Assembly (NCBI GenBank): GCA_030015575.1 | Contig: JASDDO010000016.1 | Location: forward strand, 456,272,141-456,336,140 | Direction: 5' to 3' | Source of the DNA: Agapanthus africanus | Taxonomy: Eukaryota; Streptophyta; Magnoliopsida; Asparagales; Amaryllidaceae | Length of the DNA stretch: 64,000 nt | Shown here: positions 1 through 10,694 of the stretch, in pieces | Layout of the letters: every line of letters starts with the position of its first letter | How positions within the stretch are numbered: the first letter of the stretch is position 1 | The notes under the pieces: model-generated | Seen by the model: only the letters and a program-made list of their open reading frames with translations | What the model was told of the DNA's origin: nothing | The model's database searches: none | Position numbers and translations under genes: made by a program

Positions 1-138
1 CTCTTCTTCAACACATCTAAAGTAAGAGTAAAATATTCAACGTTTCCCTGAGGACGATCCGTACTCATCTCGGTCTAGCTACGCGCGACACCGTTATTGA
101 TTGTGGTTAACTACAAACACACTTTTTCGTATCAATCA
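1..138 (+). repeat. 3' end of 5' LTR, Athila-1
   Basis: Bases 1-138 match 9394-9531 with 5 mismatches and no gap, ending in ATCAATCA in both. The rest of this LTR lies left of the window. Confidence 0.95.
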
Positions 139-140
139 AA

Positions 141-159
141 TGGCGCCGTTGCCGGGGAT
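141..159 (+). promoter_or_regulatory. Primer binding site, tRNA-Asp type
   Basis: TGGCGCCGTTGCCGGGGAT starts two bases after the LTR. It is complementary to the 3' end of plant tRNA-Asp(GUC) with its CCA tail (from general knowledge of that tRNA). It would prime minus-strand DNA synthesis. Confidence 0.9.
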
Positions 160-1101
160 ACGTGCGTAATTTTTTATTCTTATTATTTGTGTTGAATTCT
201 TATACGATTCATATCATAATTAAAACAAAACTGCAAATTGCATATTTAACGATTTGTGTGTGAATTTTGCAAGGAGATCTGGAGCCACAGACTTGAGGGA
301 ACAGGAAACAGAGACATTTTTAGAGATCCATAGGAGAACAGAAGGCCACAGAAAAAATTTCATCAAGAGAACCCTTTTTCCTGCGGCTGATCCGCGGCCG
401 GAACACCACATTGGCGGCGGAATCGCGGTGAGATAGGAGACTTAGGGCTTCAGTCTTCTCTGGTGAGATTCTAACCTCTCTCTATCCTCTCAAATCCAAT
501 AAAATCTATTTTCTGCAGGATTCTTTGCAAAATAGCGCCGCTCAAAAATCTTTTTGCAAAAGTTTCGTGATTGGTTTTGTTTTGCATATTTTAATACGGA
601 CTTTAAGGGGCAAAGACCAAATCCAGATTAGGTGGGGATTTCATCACCTTTCCTAAGCCCCACAAATCACAAACCGAGCATCCGCATCAACCTTACATTA
701 ATTAAAAAATATCTAGACCAGACTCTAAGGACTGTCGCGCTCAATAAGGACAGAGGAAGGTCGTGGGTAATCTATCGCTTATCCGCATTACTTTTGTGGT
801 GACTAAGCAAGTGTGTCCAAGGCGAGCGGTTACTTAATTAGGACCACTACTTTCGTAGTGGGGAGCCTCCCACTCACCTGGCACTTACCTGGCCACAAGG
901 GTAGTAAAGAGGCGATAGAGGATTGATCCTGCGGCTTGTCCTTTGGAAGTCGAGGAGCGGTCTAGAGACTGGACCTAGGTAACCTTAGTTCTAGGGTTGC
1001 TTGTGCATTTTAGAGTGATTTGTCTTGAGTCCCACTTTTTTCAAAACAAGCCAATTTTAAATCACACACACGCTGCCACTTGCACTAAACCTGCTTAGTG
1101 C
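160..1101 (+). other. Athila-1 untranslated leader
   Basis: There is no convincing ORF in this 0.94 kb stretch. It holds an imperfect copy of the paired GC palindrome (383-428). It also has a perfect 7-bp hairpin at 844-861, CCACTAC and GTAGTGG around a TTTC loop. Such leaders usually carry packaging and dimerisation signals, but none can be assigned here. Confidence 0.6.
383..428 (+). repeat. Degenerate paired GC palindrome in Athila-1 leader
   Basis: A GATCCGCGGCC half is followed by a 13-base A/C-rich spacer and then GGCGGCGGAATCGCGG. Layout and spacing match the better-preserved pairs in the LTRs and copia leaders elsewhere in the window, with several substitutions. Confidence 0.6.
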
Positions 1102-3069
1102 ATGCTCGGCTGGACACGGGATCCTAGTGCCCATCTTGTCCGCGTTCCTGCTATCGACGCCGAAGTCGGTACTTCTTCATCTTCTTTTCCCCCAACACAC
1201 ACCACGACCGAGATGGACGACACTCCATCAGATTATAACACCACGCTGCCACCGCCCGTAGGTGCGCAGAATCCACCGCGCATCTCTCTCCAAGAGAGAT
1301 GCTATCCTATCCGTGGTCCCCTTCCTACTTATCTATCCATTCCACCAGCTAACGGGGATAATTTCGAAATTAAACCCCACTACATCAATCTGCTGCCCAA
1401 ATTTCACGGGCTTGAGTCGGAAGACGCGTACGTTTTCATCACCAAATTCGAAAACGTATGCGCAATAATGGGTACTTCACAGTTGACTGTCGATGCTATG
1501 CGCTTGCGTTTTCTCCCATTCACATTGTGCGATTTGGCAGAAAAATGGATTTATAATACTGCCGCACACTCTATTACTAATTGAGATGAATTCGTCATAG
1601 CATTTCTTAAGAAGTTTTACCCAAACCATAAGACTGCCCATATTAGGAGCGAGATCAACCAGTTCACCCAGCTTCCTAATGAACCATTTTGGAAGTGCTT
1701 TGAACGTTTCAAGGATCTGCTTGTCCAATGTCCTCATCATGGAATACAAAGATGGGATTTATGTCGGATTATATATGAGGGCATTAATCTAGCGACAAAG
1801 CAGATACTTAAAACAATGTGTCAATGCAATTTCATGTCTAAAGATGACGGTGAAGCATGGAAATATCTGGAAGATCTCGCAGAAAACACTTTGCAGTGGG
1901 AAAGCATAAGACCACCTTCATCTAAGGGAGGTATTCACCAGCTCGATGTTTCTATCACAGTAAAAGCCGAAATGGCAGTGATACAGAAGAAACTCGACAC
2001 TATTGAGAACAAGTTCTCATCATTCTCTCTAAATCAGGTCACGCTTCCTAAGACCATATGTGGTTGCTGTTCGGATCCTTCACACTTAACGGAAGAATGT
2101 CCTATGAATGCATCGTTTCAAACTAATGCTGCTTTTCAGCAGCGACCTAGAAACGATCCTTATTCTTCCACGTACAATCAAGGATGGAGGAATCATCCTA
2201 ACTTTGCTTGGATCCAAAACCAACAAAGCAATTATTAAAGACCTCCTCCACAGCAGCCACAACCACAGAATCAGCCCCCCTTTCAGTCACAAAATTTCCA
2301 AAATCCGGCCAACACTTCTACACTACAAGTGGCCGGTACTGACAACTCTTCACTTGCACAAATTTTGGATTTGTTCATGAAACATTCCATGCAATTATCG
2401 GCTGAGATGAAGTCTTCTATTGATACCATAAAGAAAGACTCCACCTCCCATGGTGAGAGTATTAAATCAATAGAAAACCAACTCGCACAGTTAAATGCCG
2501 CAATAAGTGCAAGAGAGAAAGGGAAACTCCCATCTCAACCCCCACCGAATCTTAGCCATTCACAAAATCATAATGTGAATGCCATTACTATGTTGAGATC
2601 GGGGAGAATACTGAATAATCGAGTGGGTGAGCAATTTGATGTTAGTGACACCATTGATACCCCAGCTTCTTCTTCTTCTTCCCCTAATTCGTCCAGTCTC
2701 CCACCTTCATCCGAGCCTATTCTCCGTTTTCCCCAAGGCTCGAACATTTCACCAAATCTATCTAAGTTGATTCCCACTCTAATTTTGGGATCGAATCCGT
2801 CCCCACAATCTTCTCCACAAACGTTGGACCCAAAACTTATTGATCAAGCTCCATTTCCAAACAGATTAAGGGCCAACAGACCTAACCCGCAAATGGAGAA
2901 GATTGTGGAAATGTTTAAGCAAGTTAGCGTGAATATTCCTCTCCTAGATGCTATTCAACAAGTCCCATCTTATGCAAGAATCCTTAAAAACTTGTGCACT
3001 AGGAAGAGAAAAACTCAAGTGCCTAAGAAGGTTTTCATGACGAGTAATGTTTGCACAGCTTTTACCTAA
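1102..3069 (+). pseudogene. gag: Athila gag, broken by in-frame stops
   Basis: This is the capsid/nucleocapsid precursor that would coat element RNA in cytoplasmic particles. The ATG at 1102 opens the first long reading frame after the leader. The capsid-like part runs to about 2000. A CCHC zinc knuckle (C-x2-C-x4-H-x4-C) lies at 2059-2100. A glutamine/asparagine/proline-rich stretch and a serine/proline-rich linker follow to 3069. In-frame stops occur at 1582 (TGA), 2236 (TAA) and 3067 (TAA), with no frameshift between them, so the reading frame is continuous into protease. The gag-to-protease border cannot be placed exactly. Non-functional in this copy; assignment to Athila gag is firm from the overall sequence pattern. 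Confidence 0.88.
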
Positions 3070-3500
3070 CAAATACCAAAGAAACGTAAGGACCCCAGCT
3101 GTCCTACAATCTCTAACTCTATTGGGGGTAAAAATATTAATCGTGCTTTACTCGATCTTGGCGCTAGCGTTAACTTGCTTCCTTATTCAGTATACGAGCA
3201 GTTAGGAATTGGAGAGTTAAAACCTGCCCATTGTACTCTCCAGATAGCAGACCGATCTATCACCAAACCTCGGGGTGAACTAGAGGATGTGTTAATTAAA
3301 ATCGGGGAATTCATATTTCCCGTGGACTTTATTGTTTTAGATACACAACCTGTGGAAAACCCACGCAATCAAATCCCGGTGATACTTGGTCGATCCTTCC
3401 TAGCAACTTCTAACGCTGTAATTAATTGTCGTGACGGTTCTATGAACTTATCCTTCGGGAAAATGACAATTGAGCTTAATATTTACAAGCTAGGAAGTCA
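3070..3500 (+). pseudogene. Athila aspartic protease domain
   Basis: Retropepsin that would cleave the Gag-Pol polyprotein. The active-site triad region D-L-G-A-S is encoded at 3154-3168, followed by the hydrophobic stretch typical of this fold and an I-L-G-R-S-F-L motif around 3383-3403. D-L-G in place of D-T/S-G is normal for Athila proteases (family knowledge). It reads in the same frame as gag, and the domain itself has no internal stop. The stop at 3067 lies just upstream and the next is at 4210. Confidence 0.87.
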
Positions 3501-3839
3501 GCCATCAGAACCTTCTGCTCATTTGCTGGATGTTTGTTCCATCCACGAGATAGCTCCCGAAAGTTACATGGATGAGGAACTTTGCTTTGATGTTCTCGAC
3601 AATACTAATGAGACATCGTTTAATCTTGCACCACTTCATAGTGAGGATATGTTCAATGAGTCCGTCCTTGAGTATGAACCCGTTGACTCGTTGCAAAAGT
3701 CAGCAGCACTTTCCGAGTCAATATCTTATGCAAGTTTTGAACCTCTTATGGAGTCCGAATATCATTCCCTTACCCCACCTTCTATTGTCTCTCCGCCAAT
3801 TCTTGATCCCAAACCGCTACCTTCTCATCTTAAATATGC

Positions 3840-5340
3840 ATATTTAGGAGAGAATGAGACTTTGCCAGTAATTATATCTGCTTCTCTAGCCTTAGAGCAA
3901 GAGAACGCCCTTTTGACAGTGTTGAGATCGAATCGGCAAGTATTTGGTTGGACAATGGCCGACATCAAAAGGATTAGTCCCTTAATTGTTGAACATTACA
4001 TACATTTGATGGATGAAGCCAAACCAACCCGAGACCCACAAAGACAGTTAAATCCCGTCATGAAGGAGGCGGTAAAGAAAGAAATCGTCAAGTGCCTTGA
4101 TAGTGGAATAATTTACCCTATATCTGATAGTCAATGGGTAAGTCCAATTCATGTGGTCTCTAAAAAGTCTGGCATCACGGTCATCACTAATGAGGCTAAT
4201 GAGTTAATCTAAACACGCACCCAAACTGGGTGGCGCGTATGTATTGATTACAGGAAACTCAATGCCGCGACGAGGAAAGATCATTTCCCTCTACCTTTCA
4301 TTGACCAGATGTTAGAACGATTAGCGAGACACGAATACTACTGTTTCTTGGATAGATACTCTAGCTATAATCAGGTCCCCATCGCTGAAAAGGATCAAGA
4401 TAAAACCATATTTACTTGTCCTTTCGGTACTTTTGCTTATAGACGCATGCCCTTTGGGTTATGCAACGCTCTCGCTATATTTCAGCGGTGTATGATGGGG
4501 ATATTTTCAGATATGGTGGAAAATTTTCTAAAAATTTTTATGGACGATTTCTCCATTTTTGGGGACTCCTTTGAGGACTGCCTTCGTAATCTTGACGCGG
4601 TTCTTACCTGCTGTAAGGATAAGAACTTGACTTTGAATTGGGAAAAATGCCATTTTATGGTCCAAAAAGGTATTGTACTTGGACATATAATTTCACGAAA
4701 AGGTATTGAGGTTGACAGAGCTAAAATAGATGTCATTCATAACCTCTCTCGTCCCAAATGCGTCAAAGATATACGATCCTTCCTTGGTCATGCAGGATTT
4801 TATAGGAGATTTATTAAGGACTTTAGCAAAATTGCTAGACCCTTAACCCTTCTATTGGCCAAGGATACTACATTTCACTTCGATTCAGATTGTGAGGCTG
4901 CTTTTGAATCGCTAAAAAAATCGCTCACTACAGCCCCCGTTCTATCATCTCCAGATTGGAACCACCCGTTCGAGCTTATGTGTGATGCATCAGATTTTGC
5001 TATTGGTGCTGTCTTAGGACAGCACATTGATAAGATGCCACATGTAATTTACTATGCAAGTAGGACCTTGAATGATGCACAAATAAATTACACAACTACC
5101 GAGAAAGAACTTTTGGCAGTTGTATTTGCATTAGAGAAATTCAGGCCCTACTTGATTGGCTCGCCTATTGTGCTTTACACAGATCACTCCGCCCTACGAC
5201 ATCTTTTATCGAAGAAGGATGCGAAGGCTAGGCTAATACGTTGGATCCTATTGTTACAAGAATTTGATCTTGTTATCCGAGACAAGAGTGGATGTGAAAA
5301 CGTTGTAGCCGACCATCTTTCACGCATCACTTCTTCACCA
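3840..5340 (+). pseudogene. Athila reverse transcriptase and RNase H
   Basis: Copies element RNA into DNA and degrades the template. The RT fingers begin near 3900. A stop at 4210 (TAA) interrupts the fingers before the V-C-I-D-Y-R block (about 4234-4251). The catalytic F-M-D-D is at 4537-4548. RNase H follows, with its first Asp near 4984, a Glu in the T-E-K-E-L block near 5098 and an Asp in the Y-T-D-H block near 5182. The frame is continuous with protease and integrase. Both domains have their key acidic residues, so decay is by stop codon rather than loss of active sites. Confidence 0.92.
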
Positions 5341-5509
5341 ACTTTGACCGTGCCGATAAATGACTCATTTCCTAACGAACAACTCTTGACTGTATCCTAC
5401 GAACCTTGGTTCATGGATATCGTGAACTATCTTGCGATGGGACTTATTCCTAGTGATTGGTCGAAACAAGACAAACTTCGATTTCTATCCCAAGTAAAAT
5501 ACTTTTACT

Positions 5510-6675
5510 GGGATGAACCTTATCTGTTTAAGTATTGTTCCGATCAAATCATTCGCAGGTGTGTCCCTAACGATGAATTCAAGAGCGTGTTATCATTTTG
5601 TCATGATCATGCATGCGGCGGTCATTTTGGTCCTCGAAAAACGGCGGAAAAAGTTTTGCGATGTGGTTTTTATTGGCCAACATTATTTAAAGATGCATTT
5701 GAACATTGCAAAACTTGTCCGCGATGTCAGCATTTGGGTCGGATTTCATGAAGGAACGAGATGCCGCTCTAACCTATATTGGTTGTGGAAATATTCGATG
5801 TGTGGGGTATTGATTTTATGGGCCCTTTTCCCAACTCCTTTGGGAATTTATATATCTTGTTAGCGGTTGATTATGTCTCGAAATGGGTGGAAGCTATACC
5901 GTGTCGCACTAATGACAACTAAGTTATCATTAAGTTCCTTAAAGAAAATATCTTTTCGCGATTCGGACACCCTCACGCTATAATTAGTGACAACGGGACA
6001 CATTTCTGTAATCGGTCTTTCGAGACATTGATGCGGAAATATTCAATCACTCACAAGTTTTCTATGCCCTATCATCCCCAAACGAGCGGGCAGGCTGAGA
6101 TCTCAAATAGGCAGATCAAACAAATCTTGGAGAAGACGGTTTCTAAGAACCGTAAGGATTGGTCAACCAAATTGACGGATGCTCTTTGGGCATTCTGCAC
6201 CGCTTATAAGACCGATCTTGGTATGTCTCCATACCGCCTTGTGTTTGGGAAGGCATGCCACCTTCCTGTCGAGATTGAACATAAGGCAATGTGGGCTATT
6301 AAAGAGCTTAATTTTGATCTTGATCATGCAGGCAGCTATCGGAAGCTGCAGTTGAATGAGCTAAGCGAACTCCGCGATGAAGCTTACGATAATGCGGTGA
6401 TAGTAAAGAACAGGACTAAAGTGTTCCACGATAAAAATCTTTTTAGAAAAACCTTCACATCGGGGCAACAAGTCCTTCTTTACGATTCCCGTCTCCATCT
6501 TCATCCGGGTAAGCTTAAATCTCGTTGGAAAGGACCTTTTGTGGTGCGGTATGTACACCCGCACGGGGCAGTGGAAGTCGAAAATTTGAAAAACAGTTCA
6601 ATTTTTAAAGTAAATGGGCATAGATTAAAACCGTATTTTCTGCTGACCCGTGGAGGAGCTCCTATTTTTACATGA
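5510..6675 (+). pseudogene. Athila integrase, three in-frame stops
   Basis: Inserts element DNA into chromosomes. The HHCC zinc-binding region spans about 5600-5735. The catalytic acids are Asp near 5812, Asp at 5989-5991 and Glu at 6097-6099. Stops lie at 5749, 5770 and 5920, between the zinc domain and the middle of the core; the frame is otherwise kept to the natural stop at 6673-6675. The C-terminal part has the usual [11 protein letters not shown] block (about 6508-6540). No chromodomain and no envelope-like frame follow. Confidence 0.9.
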
Positions 6676-8051
6676 GCCGCTTTATCAAAACTAAATTTTC
6701 TCTGCCTCACCTCCATGTTTTTGTAACATTTTCTCATTTTAAGAATGGAGGTGAGTAAAAATGGATTTAATTGAATATCTGTGCGTGTCAAAGATCAAGT
6801 TTGGGGGTAGTTTTCATTTAACTATTATTTTACCCCTTGTATCTCTCTCCTAGTATACAGGTCCTTGTTCTCAAAAGGCTACATCAGTGAGGAACACTGC
6901 TGAAAACAGGTTTGGGGGGGGGGAGGTTTGTATTCACTGAATTATCTTTGACACTGGGCATTAAATTTTTTTTATAACAAAAGAGTAGAAAGTGAAAAAT
7001 TACATCCAAAAGATAGGAATAGTTTAAGAAAACCAAGAAAATTAGAAGTTTTCTTAAACGAACTAGTAATAAGTAGTTATGAGCTGTTGTCCCAAGAGTT
7101 AGTAAGATGAAGGAAGTCACTAATCTAAGGATAAAAATAAGTCTGAAAAAATAGTTTCTATTCTGGAAGCCAAACATTTGAATATTGATACCCTACTATA
7201 TGCACTTACATACGTCTTGAAACTTAGGATAGTAGAGGATACCTTGAAATGCTCTTGTCTAGAAGCCAAAGTATGAAGGAAATGAAAAAAAAATGAAGAA
7301 AATATAAAAATGGTGGAAAAGAAAAATGAACACTGGTTTTGTTATCGCCAAGGCAGCAATAAAAAAATATAGCAAGGGTGCTTCATCACCTAATGCCTTA
7401 GACCAACTGGTTTGGGAGTCACTGCTAAGCCTTAGGTGGTGCAAGACGAGGAAAATACTATCACCTAATCAGCAAGAACATGAGTAATCGGTCGGTTAGT
7501 ACCTCAAGAAGTATTAACGGTCGCATGAAAATGTGTGAGCAAATCTAAATATTCATCAAGTTAAAAAGTACTGAGGTAGATGGACAAGAGTATGATAGTT
7601 TGAATTGAATTCTCGGAGTGTAGGGATGTCCATTACACACACGTAGGGGTATATGATCGATGTTTGGATGAAAGGTAGGAATGAAGAATAAAGATGATGT
7701 TTTATTGAGGGATAATGTGATTTCTAACATCTTTTCATGATTATTAAGATAGGGCTCATAACAACTGAAAAGCTAGTGTAGTTGGAAACTCTTATTTTCA
7801 GAGTCTTTCTTTTATGGTTCTTATCTTTATATGTAAATTTCACCATCTCTATTTTATTATAGGATTTTATGGGTGTAATCCGCTGAAAACCCTCAGGAGA
7901 CAACACTCCTCCTACTAGGGACACCTAGAGGTTTAACGGTTTGTTGCACGTGCTCAGTGCAATCGTATTTGCCTACGAAAGTGTGCTTAGTTTTCTCCTT
8001 TCTTTTTCTCCTTCTCTTGAATAAACTAGTTTGCTTGGGACGATCAAAGAT
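6676..8051 (+). other. Athila-1 3' noncoding region
   Basis: No recognisable protein is encoded on either strand in this 1.38 kb stretch between integrase and the polypurine tract. Besides the true tract at 8052 it holds two further polypurine-like runs: AAGTTTGGGGG at 6797-6807 and a longer G run at 6909-6924. Parts, such as the stretch near 7870-7930, are shared in inverted orientation with the Athila-2 remnant near 26150-26210. Athila elements often carry a divergent env-like ORF here; this one does not. Confidence 0.7.
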
Positions 8052-8062
8052 AAGTTTGGGGG
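8052..8062 (+). promoter_or_regulatory. Polypurine tract, Athila-1
   Basis: AAGTTTGGGGG lies four bases before the TGTT that begins the 3' LTR. It would prime plus-strand synthesis. Confidence 0.85.
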
Positions 8063-8515
8063 TATTTGTTTAGTTGATAAAGCTGCACATTTGTTATTAC
8101 ATTTTTCCTACTATTTCCATATTAAAAAAGGTCTTTATTATAATATATCATACATATGAGGGTTTATTTGTAAAAATACTATTTTCCATGTGTTGATATA
8201 TTATAATTAGAATTTGGTAGGAAAATGTATGCAAATAATATCATTGACCAAATCCTAAGAGAACAAAGTCTATTAAATATTATTTGAGTTGTTGTGCAGA
8301 ATTTTTCCAAGTTGTTGTGCAGAATTTTTCCAAGACTAAAATCAAGGAAATCAAGTTGTTAAAGAAAACCTGCCTAATTAAGAAAGCAAAATTTGGAGAC
8401 CAAGTCTGGCAGCAACCACGAGAAGATTTCCATGTTACAAAGGTTCCAAGGATCGCCAAATGTCACAAAGACAGAGCCCCAGAAAATTGATCAAGGGCTT
8501 TGATTAAATGGCTGC

Positions 8516-8550
8516 AGATCCGCGGCCATACCCCCCCGGGCCGCGGATCC
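8516..8550 (+). repeat. Paired GC palindrome in Athila-1 LTR
   Basis: GATCCGCGGCC and GGCCGCGGATC flank an 11-base C-rich spacer and form a large inverted repeat. The position is about 94 bp upstream of the TATA box, so in the U3 promoter region. Confidence 0.8.
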
Positions 8551-8643
8551 ATGGCAAGATTGAGGAGATAGAGGGTGCGCTTTCTGTGGGTGAATTTTTA
8601 CAGTTTCCTTACTAATTTGGAAGCAGGGGTTTCTGGCTTTGGA

Positions 8644-8652
8644 CTATAAATA
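8644..8652 (+). promoter_or_regulatory. TATA box of Athila-1 LTR
   Basis: CTATAAATA in the middle of the LTR, where a retrotransposon promoter is expected. Not tested. Confidence 0.6.
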
Positions 8653-9531
8653 TGGACCGAGAGCCTCTTGGAAAAATCATCAAGCCGACGCGATCACGAA
8701 GTCCAAGACGGCTCACGCATCCAGGCTGGTCATCAACTGTTCGTCTACCTCTTTAGAAGAGATCGAGAAGCAATTAGAAATTGTAATCATTTTCTAAGGA
8801 TTCAAGTGTAATGAATATTGTTGATTAATAAAGGTAGCTTTCTTTTTCTTATTTTATTTCTTCGTAGTTTAAATATGCAATTTCTTTCCATCTCTTTTTC
8901 TCCCAACACGCGCGAGTAATTCTCCGCTTGTTAGGGTTCGTAGGATTAGGATAGGCTAATGGATGATGAACATCCCTAAACCCTTTTTAAGTCCTATAAG
9001 TTTATGAACTTTATCAAAAGAATCATTAACATCCTAATCGGACGCGTTAACAATTCTTTGTTAGTCCCGACCGCGATTAGAGATTAGATTAATGATTGTT
9101 TTGGTAAAGGCTAGATACGAACAGAGTTCCGTGTCAAGATAAGGGTTAAGAGTGGGATTCCTTTTCCCTCCAGAAATCCTAATCTACACGCATCACCGTC
9201 GTTCTAGTTTTAAATCTATTAAAGGATAAAAAGGGTAAATTTTAATTAATCGTCCATAACTACTAAATCCTAACGAACCCTACAAGCCCCCTTATTATAT
9301 TAACTACATCCCTCAAATAATCTAGATCTATATTTTTGCATTAGTGCTTAACGTAGATCTAGAAACCTTTCCACAAAGTTCTTTATCCCTCCTCTCTTCT
9401 TCAACACATCTAAAGTAAGAGTAAAAGATTCAACGTTTCCCTGAGGACGACCCATACTCATCTCGGTCTAGCTACGCGCGACACCGTTATTGATTGCGGT
9501 TAACTACAAATACACTTTTTCGTATCAATCA

Positions 9532-10623
9532 CATATTGAACCCAAGTTTCGCCCGGCTTTACTCTTGCATTGATCAAAGCTGTTATTGGAGTACGTTCGC
9601 TGGCGCTTGCGAAACGCTGGGTAAACAACAACTCCATTTCAGCGAAAGTTTTGACGGAGTCGTTCGGAAGCTCGGAGTACCATTCAAACGCCGTCTCCGA
9701 TAAGCTGACGACGAATTGGCGAAGCAAGAGCTTATCATCGCCGCCAGTCTTGCCACAAAGAGCCCTGAACTGGGCAACATGTTGATGGGGATTGCCTGTC
9801 CCCTTGTAGACATGGAATTTCGGGATCGTGTAGCCCGGCGGGTATTTTATCTGATCATACCAGCTCGGATATGGTCGCCCCGTTTTGACAACTTGGCCGG
9901 CTGCCTCATTTACCCGGTGAACTCTTATTTGTTGAGCAATGTAGTCATCCAGGGCAGCTTTGGAAATTGTCTCCTCCTTGGCTGTTGAAAGAGCCGGCGG
10001 TGGATTTGACATTTCTCCTCTGTCATCTTCAAGGATAATCGGAGGATCTTCGGCTGGGGGATCCGGCTGGATAATCATCCCGACCATGTCTTGAAATAGG
10101 AGAGCCATCTGCTTTATATTGGCCGTTTGCTCTGCAGCCTCCTTGTCCTTATTTTCAAGCATTCTACGAAGGAATTCAGTATCGGTTTCGTGTTCGCGAC
10201 GCTGCTCCGATGACGCCTCCGGGCTTTCTTTTGGTCCGGTGAGCGCGGCCATTGCAGTCAGCATCTCCTGGAGCTTCTGTTGCTGCTGTTCCTAGGCTCT
10301 TATGATGGATCGGGTAAGTGGTCAGTGGCCCGTTGAAGCGCGGCTATCCTCCTTCCCAAACGCCATGTAAACGGTATGGACGACCATGCCCCCAGACTTA
10401 GGACGTATGGGTTCAGTGTTTTTGGCTTTTGTCGCCGACACGAGGATCTTCTCCGGCCATCTTTTCTTATGAACAGTGGAAGTTGAGGGGGCCGTTGAGG
10501 TGGGCGCCCAGACAGCTTTTCGTGGCTTAGCAGGATGGCTGACTTCCTGTTGGCTTCTTTTGCTGGCGGGAGAAATTTGGATCGATCACCGAGTCTCGGG
10601 CCTGCCTGGCGGGAGAAATTTGA
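9532..10623 (-). pseudogene. gag: Tat-lineage gag fragment with leader (Tat-2)
   Basis: The minus strand encodes a gag with a charged N-terminal part (ATG near 10264) and a capsid region rich in aromatic residues (R-P-Y-P-S-W-Y-D, then a P-K-F-H-V-Y block), as in Tat-lineage elements. The frame ends at 9531, where the Athila-1 3' LTR begins, so the rest of gag and pol lies left of the window. Upstream of the ATG (10265-10623) frames are broken, and a roughly 16-bp sequence beginning TGGCGGGAGAAATTTG is repeated about 44 bp apart (near 10563 and 10607). This is not the missing gag of the Tat element at 29-42 kb, because that gag should lie to the right of its pol. Confidence 0.75.
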
Positions 10624-10648
10624 CAAAAGCAGTAATATTTATATATCA

Positions 10649-10650
<2 letters not shown>

Positions 10651-10690
<40 letters not shown>
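10651..10690. repeat. (TA)n microsatellite
   Basis: About 20 TA units near the truncated end of copia B. The same site in copia A carries about 31 units (18845-18906). Confidence 0.95.

Positions 10691-10694
<4 letters not shown>

Larger units (their letters stand above)
1..9531 (+). mobile_element. Athila-lineage Ty3/gypsy LTR retrotransposon (Athila-1)
   Basis: The order is LTR remnant, tRNA-Asp primer site, leader, gag, protease, RT, RNase H, integrase, long 3' noncoding region, polypurine tract and 3' LTR. The protease signature D-L-G-A-S and the gag sequence style are those of the Athila lineage (family knowledge). No envelope-like ORF follows integrase. All coding parts lie in one frame but carry seven stops, so this copy cannot make an intact polyprotein. 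The visible 138 bp of the two LTRs differ at 5 positions by eye. The element sits inside a minus-strand Tat gag. Its 3' flank starts CATAT; the matching 5' flank is outside the window. Confidence 0.93.
8067..9531 (+). repeat. 3' LTR, Athila-1
   Basis: Begins TGTTTAG just after the polypurine tract and ends ATCAATCA, giving 1,465 bp. A TATA box (CTATAAATA) is at 8644-8652. About 94 bp upstream of it is the paired GC palindrome (8516-8550). The last 138 bp match the 5' LTR remnant at 1-138. Confidence 0.9.

Noticed and set aside
141-159. tRNA-Asp-like sequence as a tRNA gene
   Set aside because: Only the 3' end complement is present, on the strand and place of a primer binding site; there is no cloverleaf.
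6676-8051. Athila envelope-like gene
   Set aside because: Searched both strands by eye; only short frames without membrane segments in the expected order.
9500-10264. Gag at 9.5-10.3 kb as the missing gag of the Tat element at 29-42 kb
   Set aside because: On the minus strand gag must lie right of pol; this one lies left, so it is another copy.
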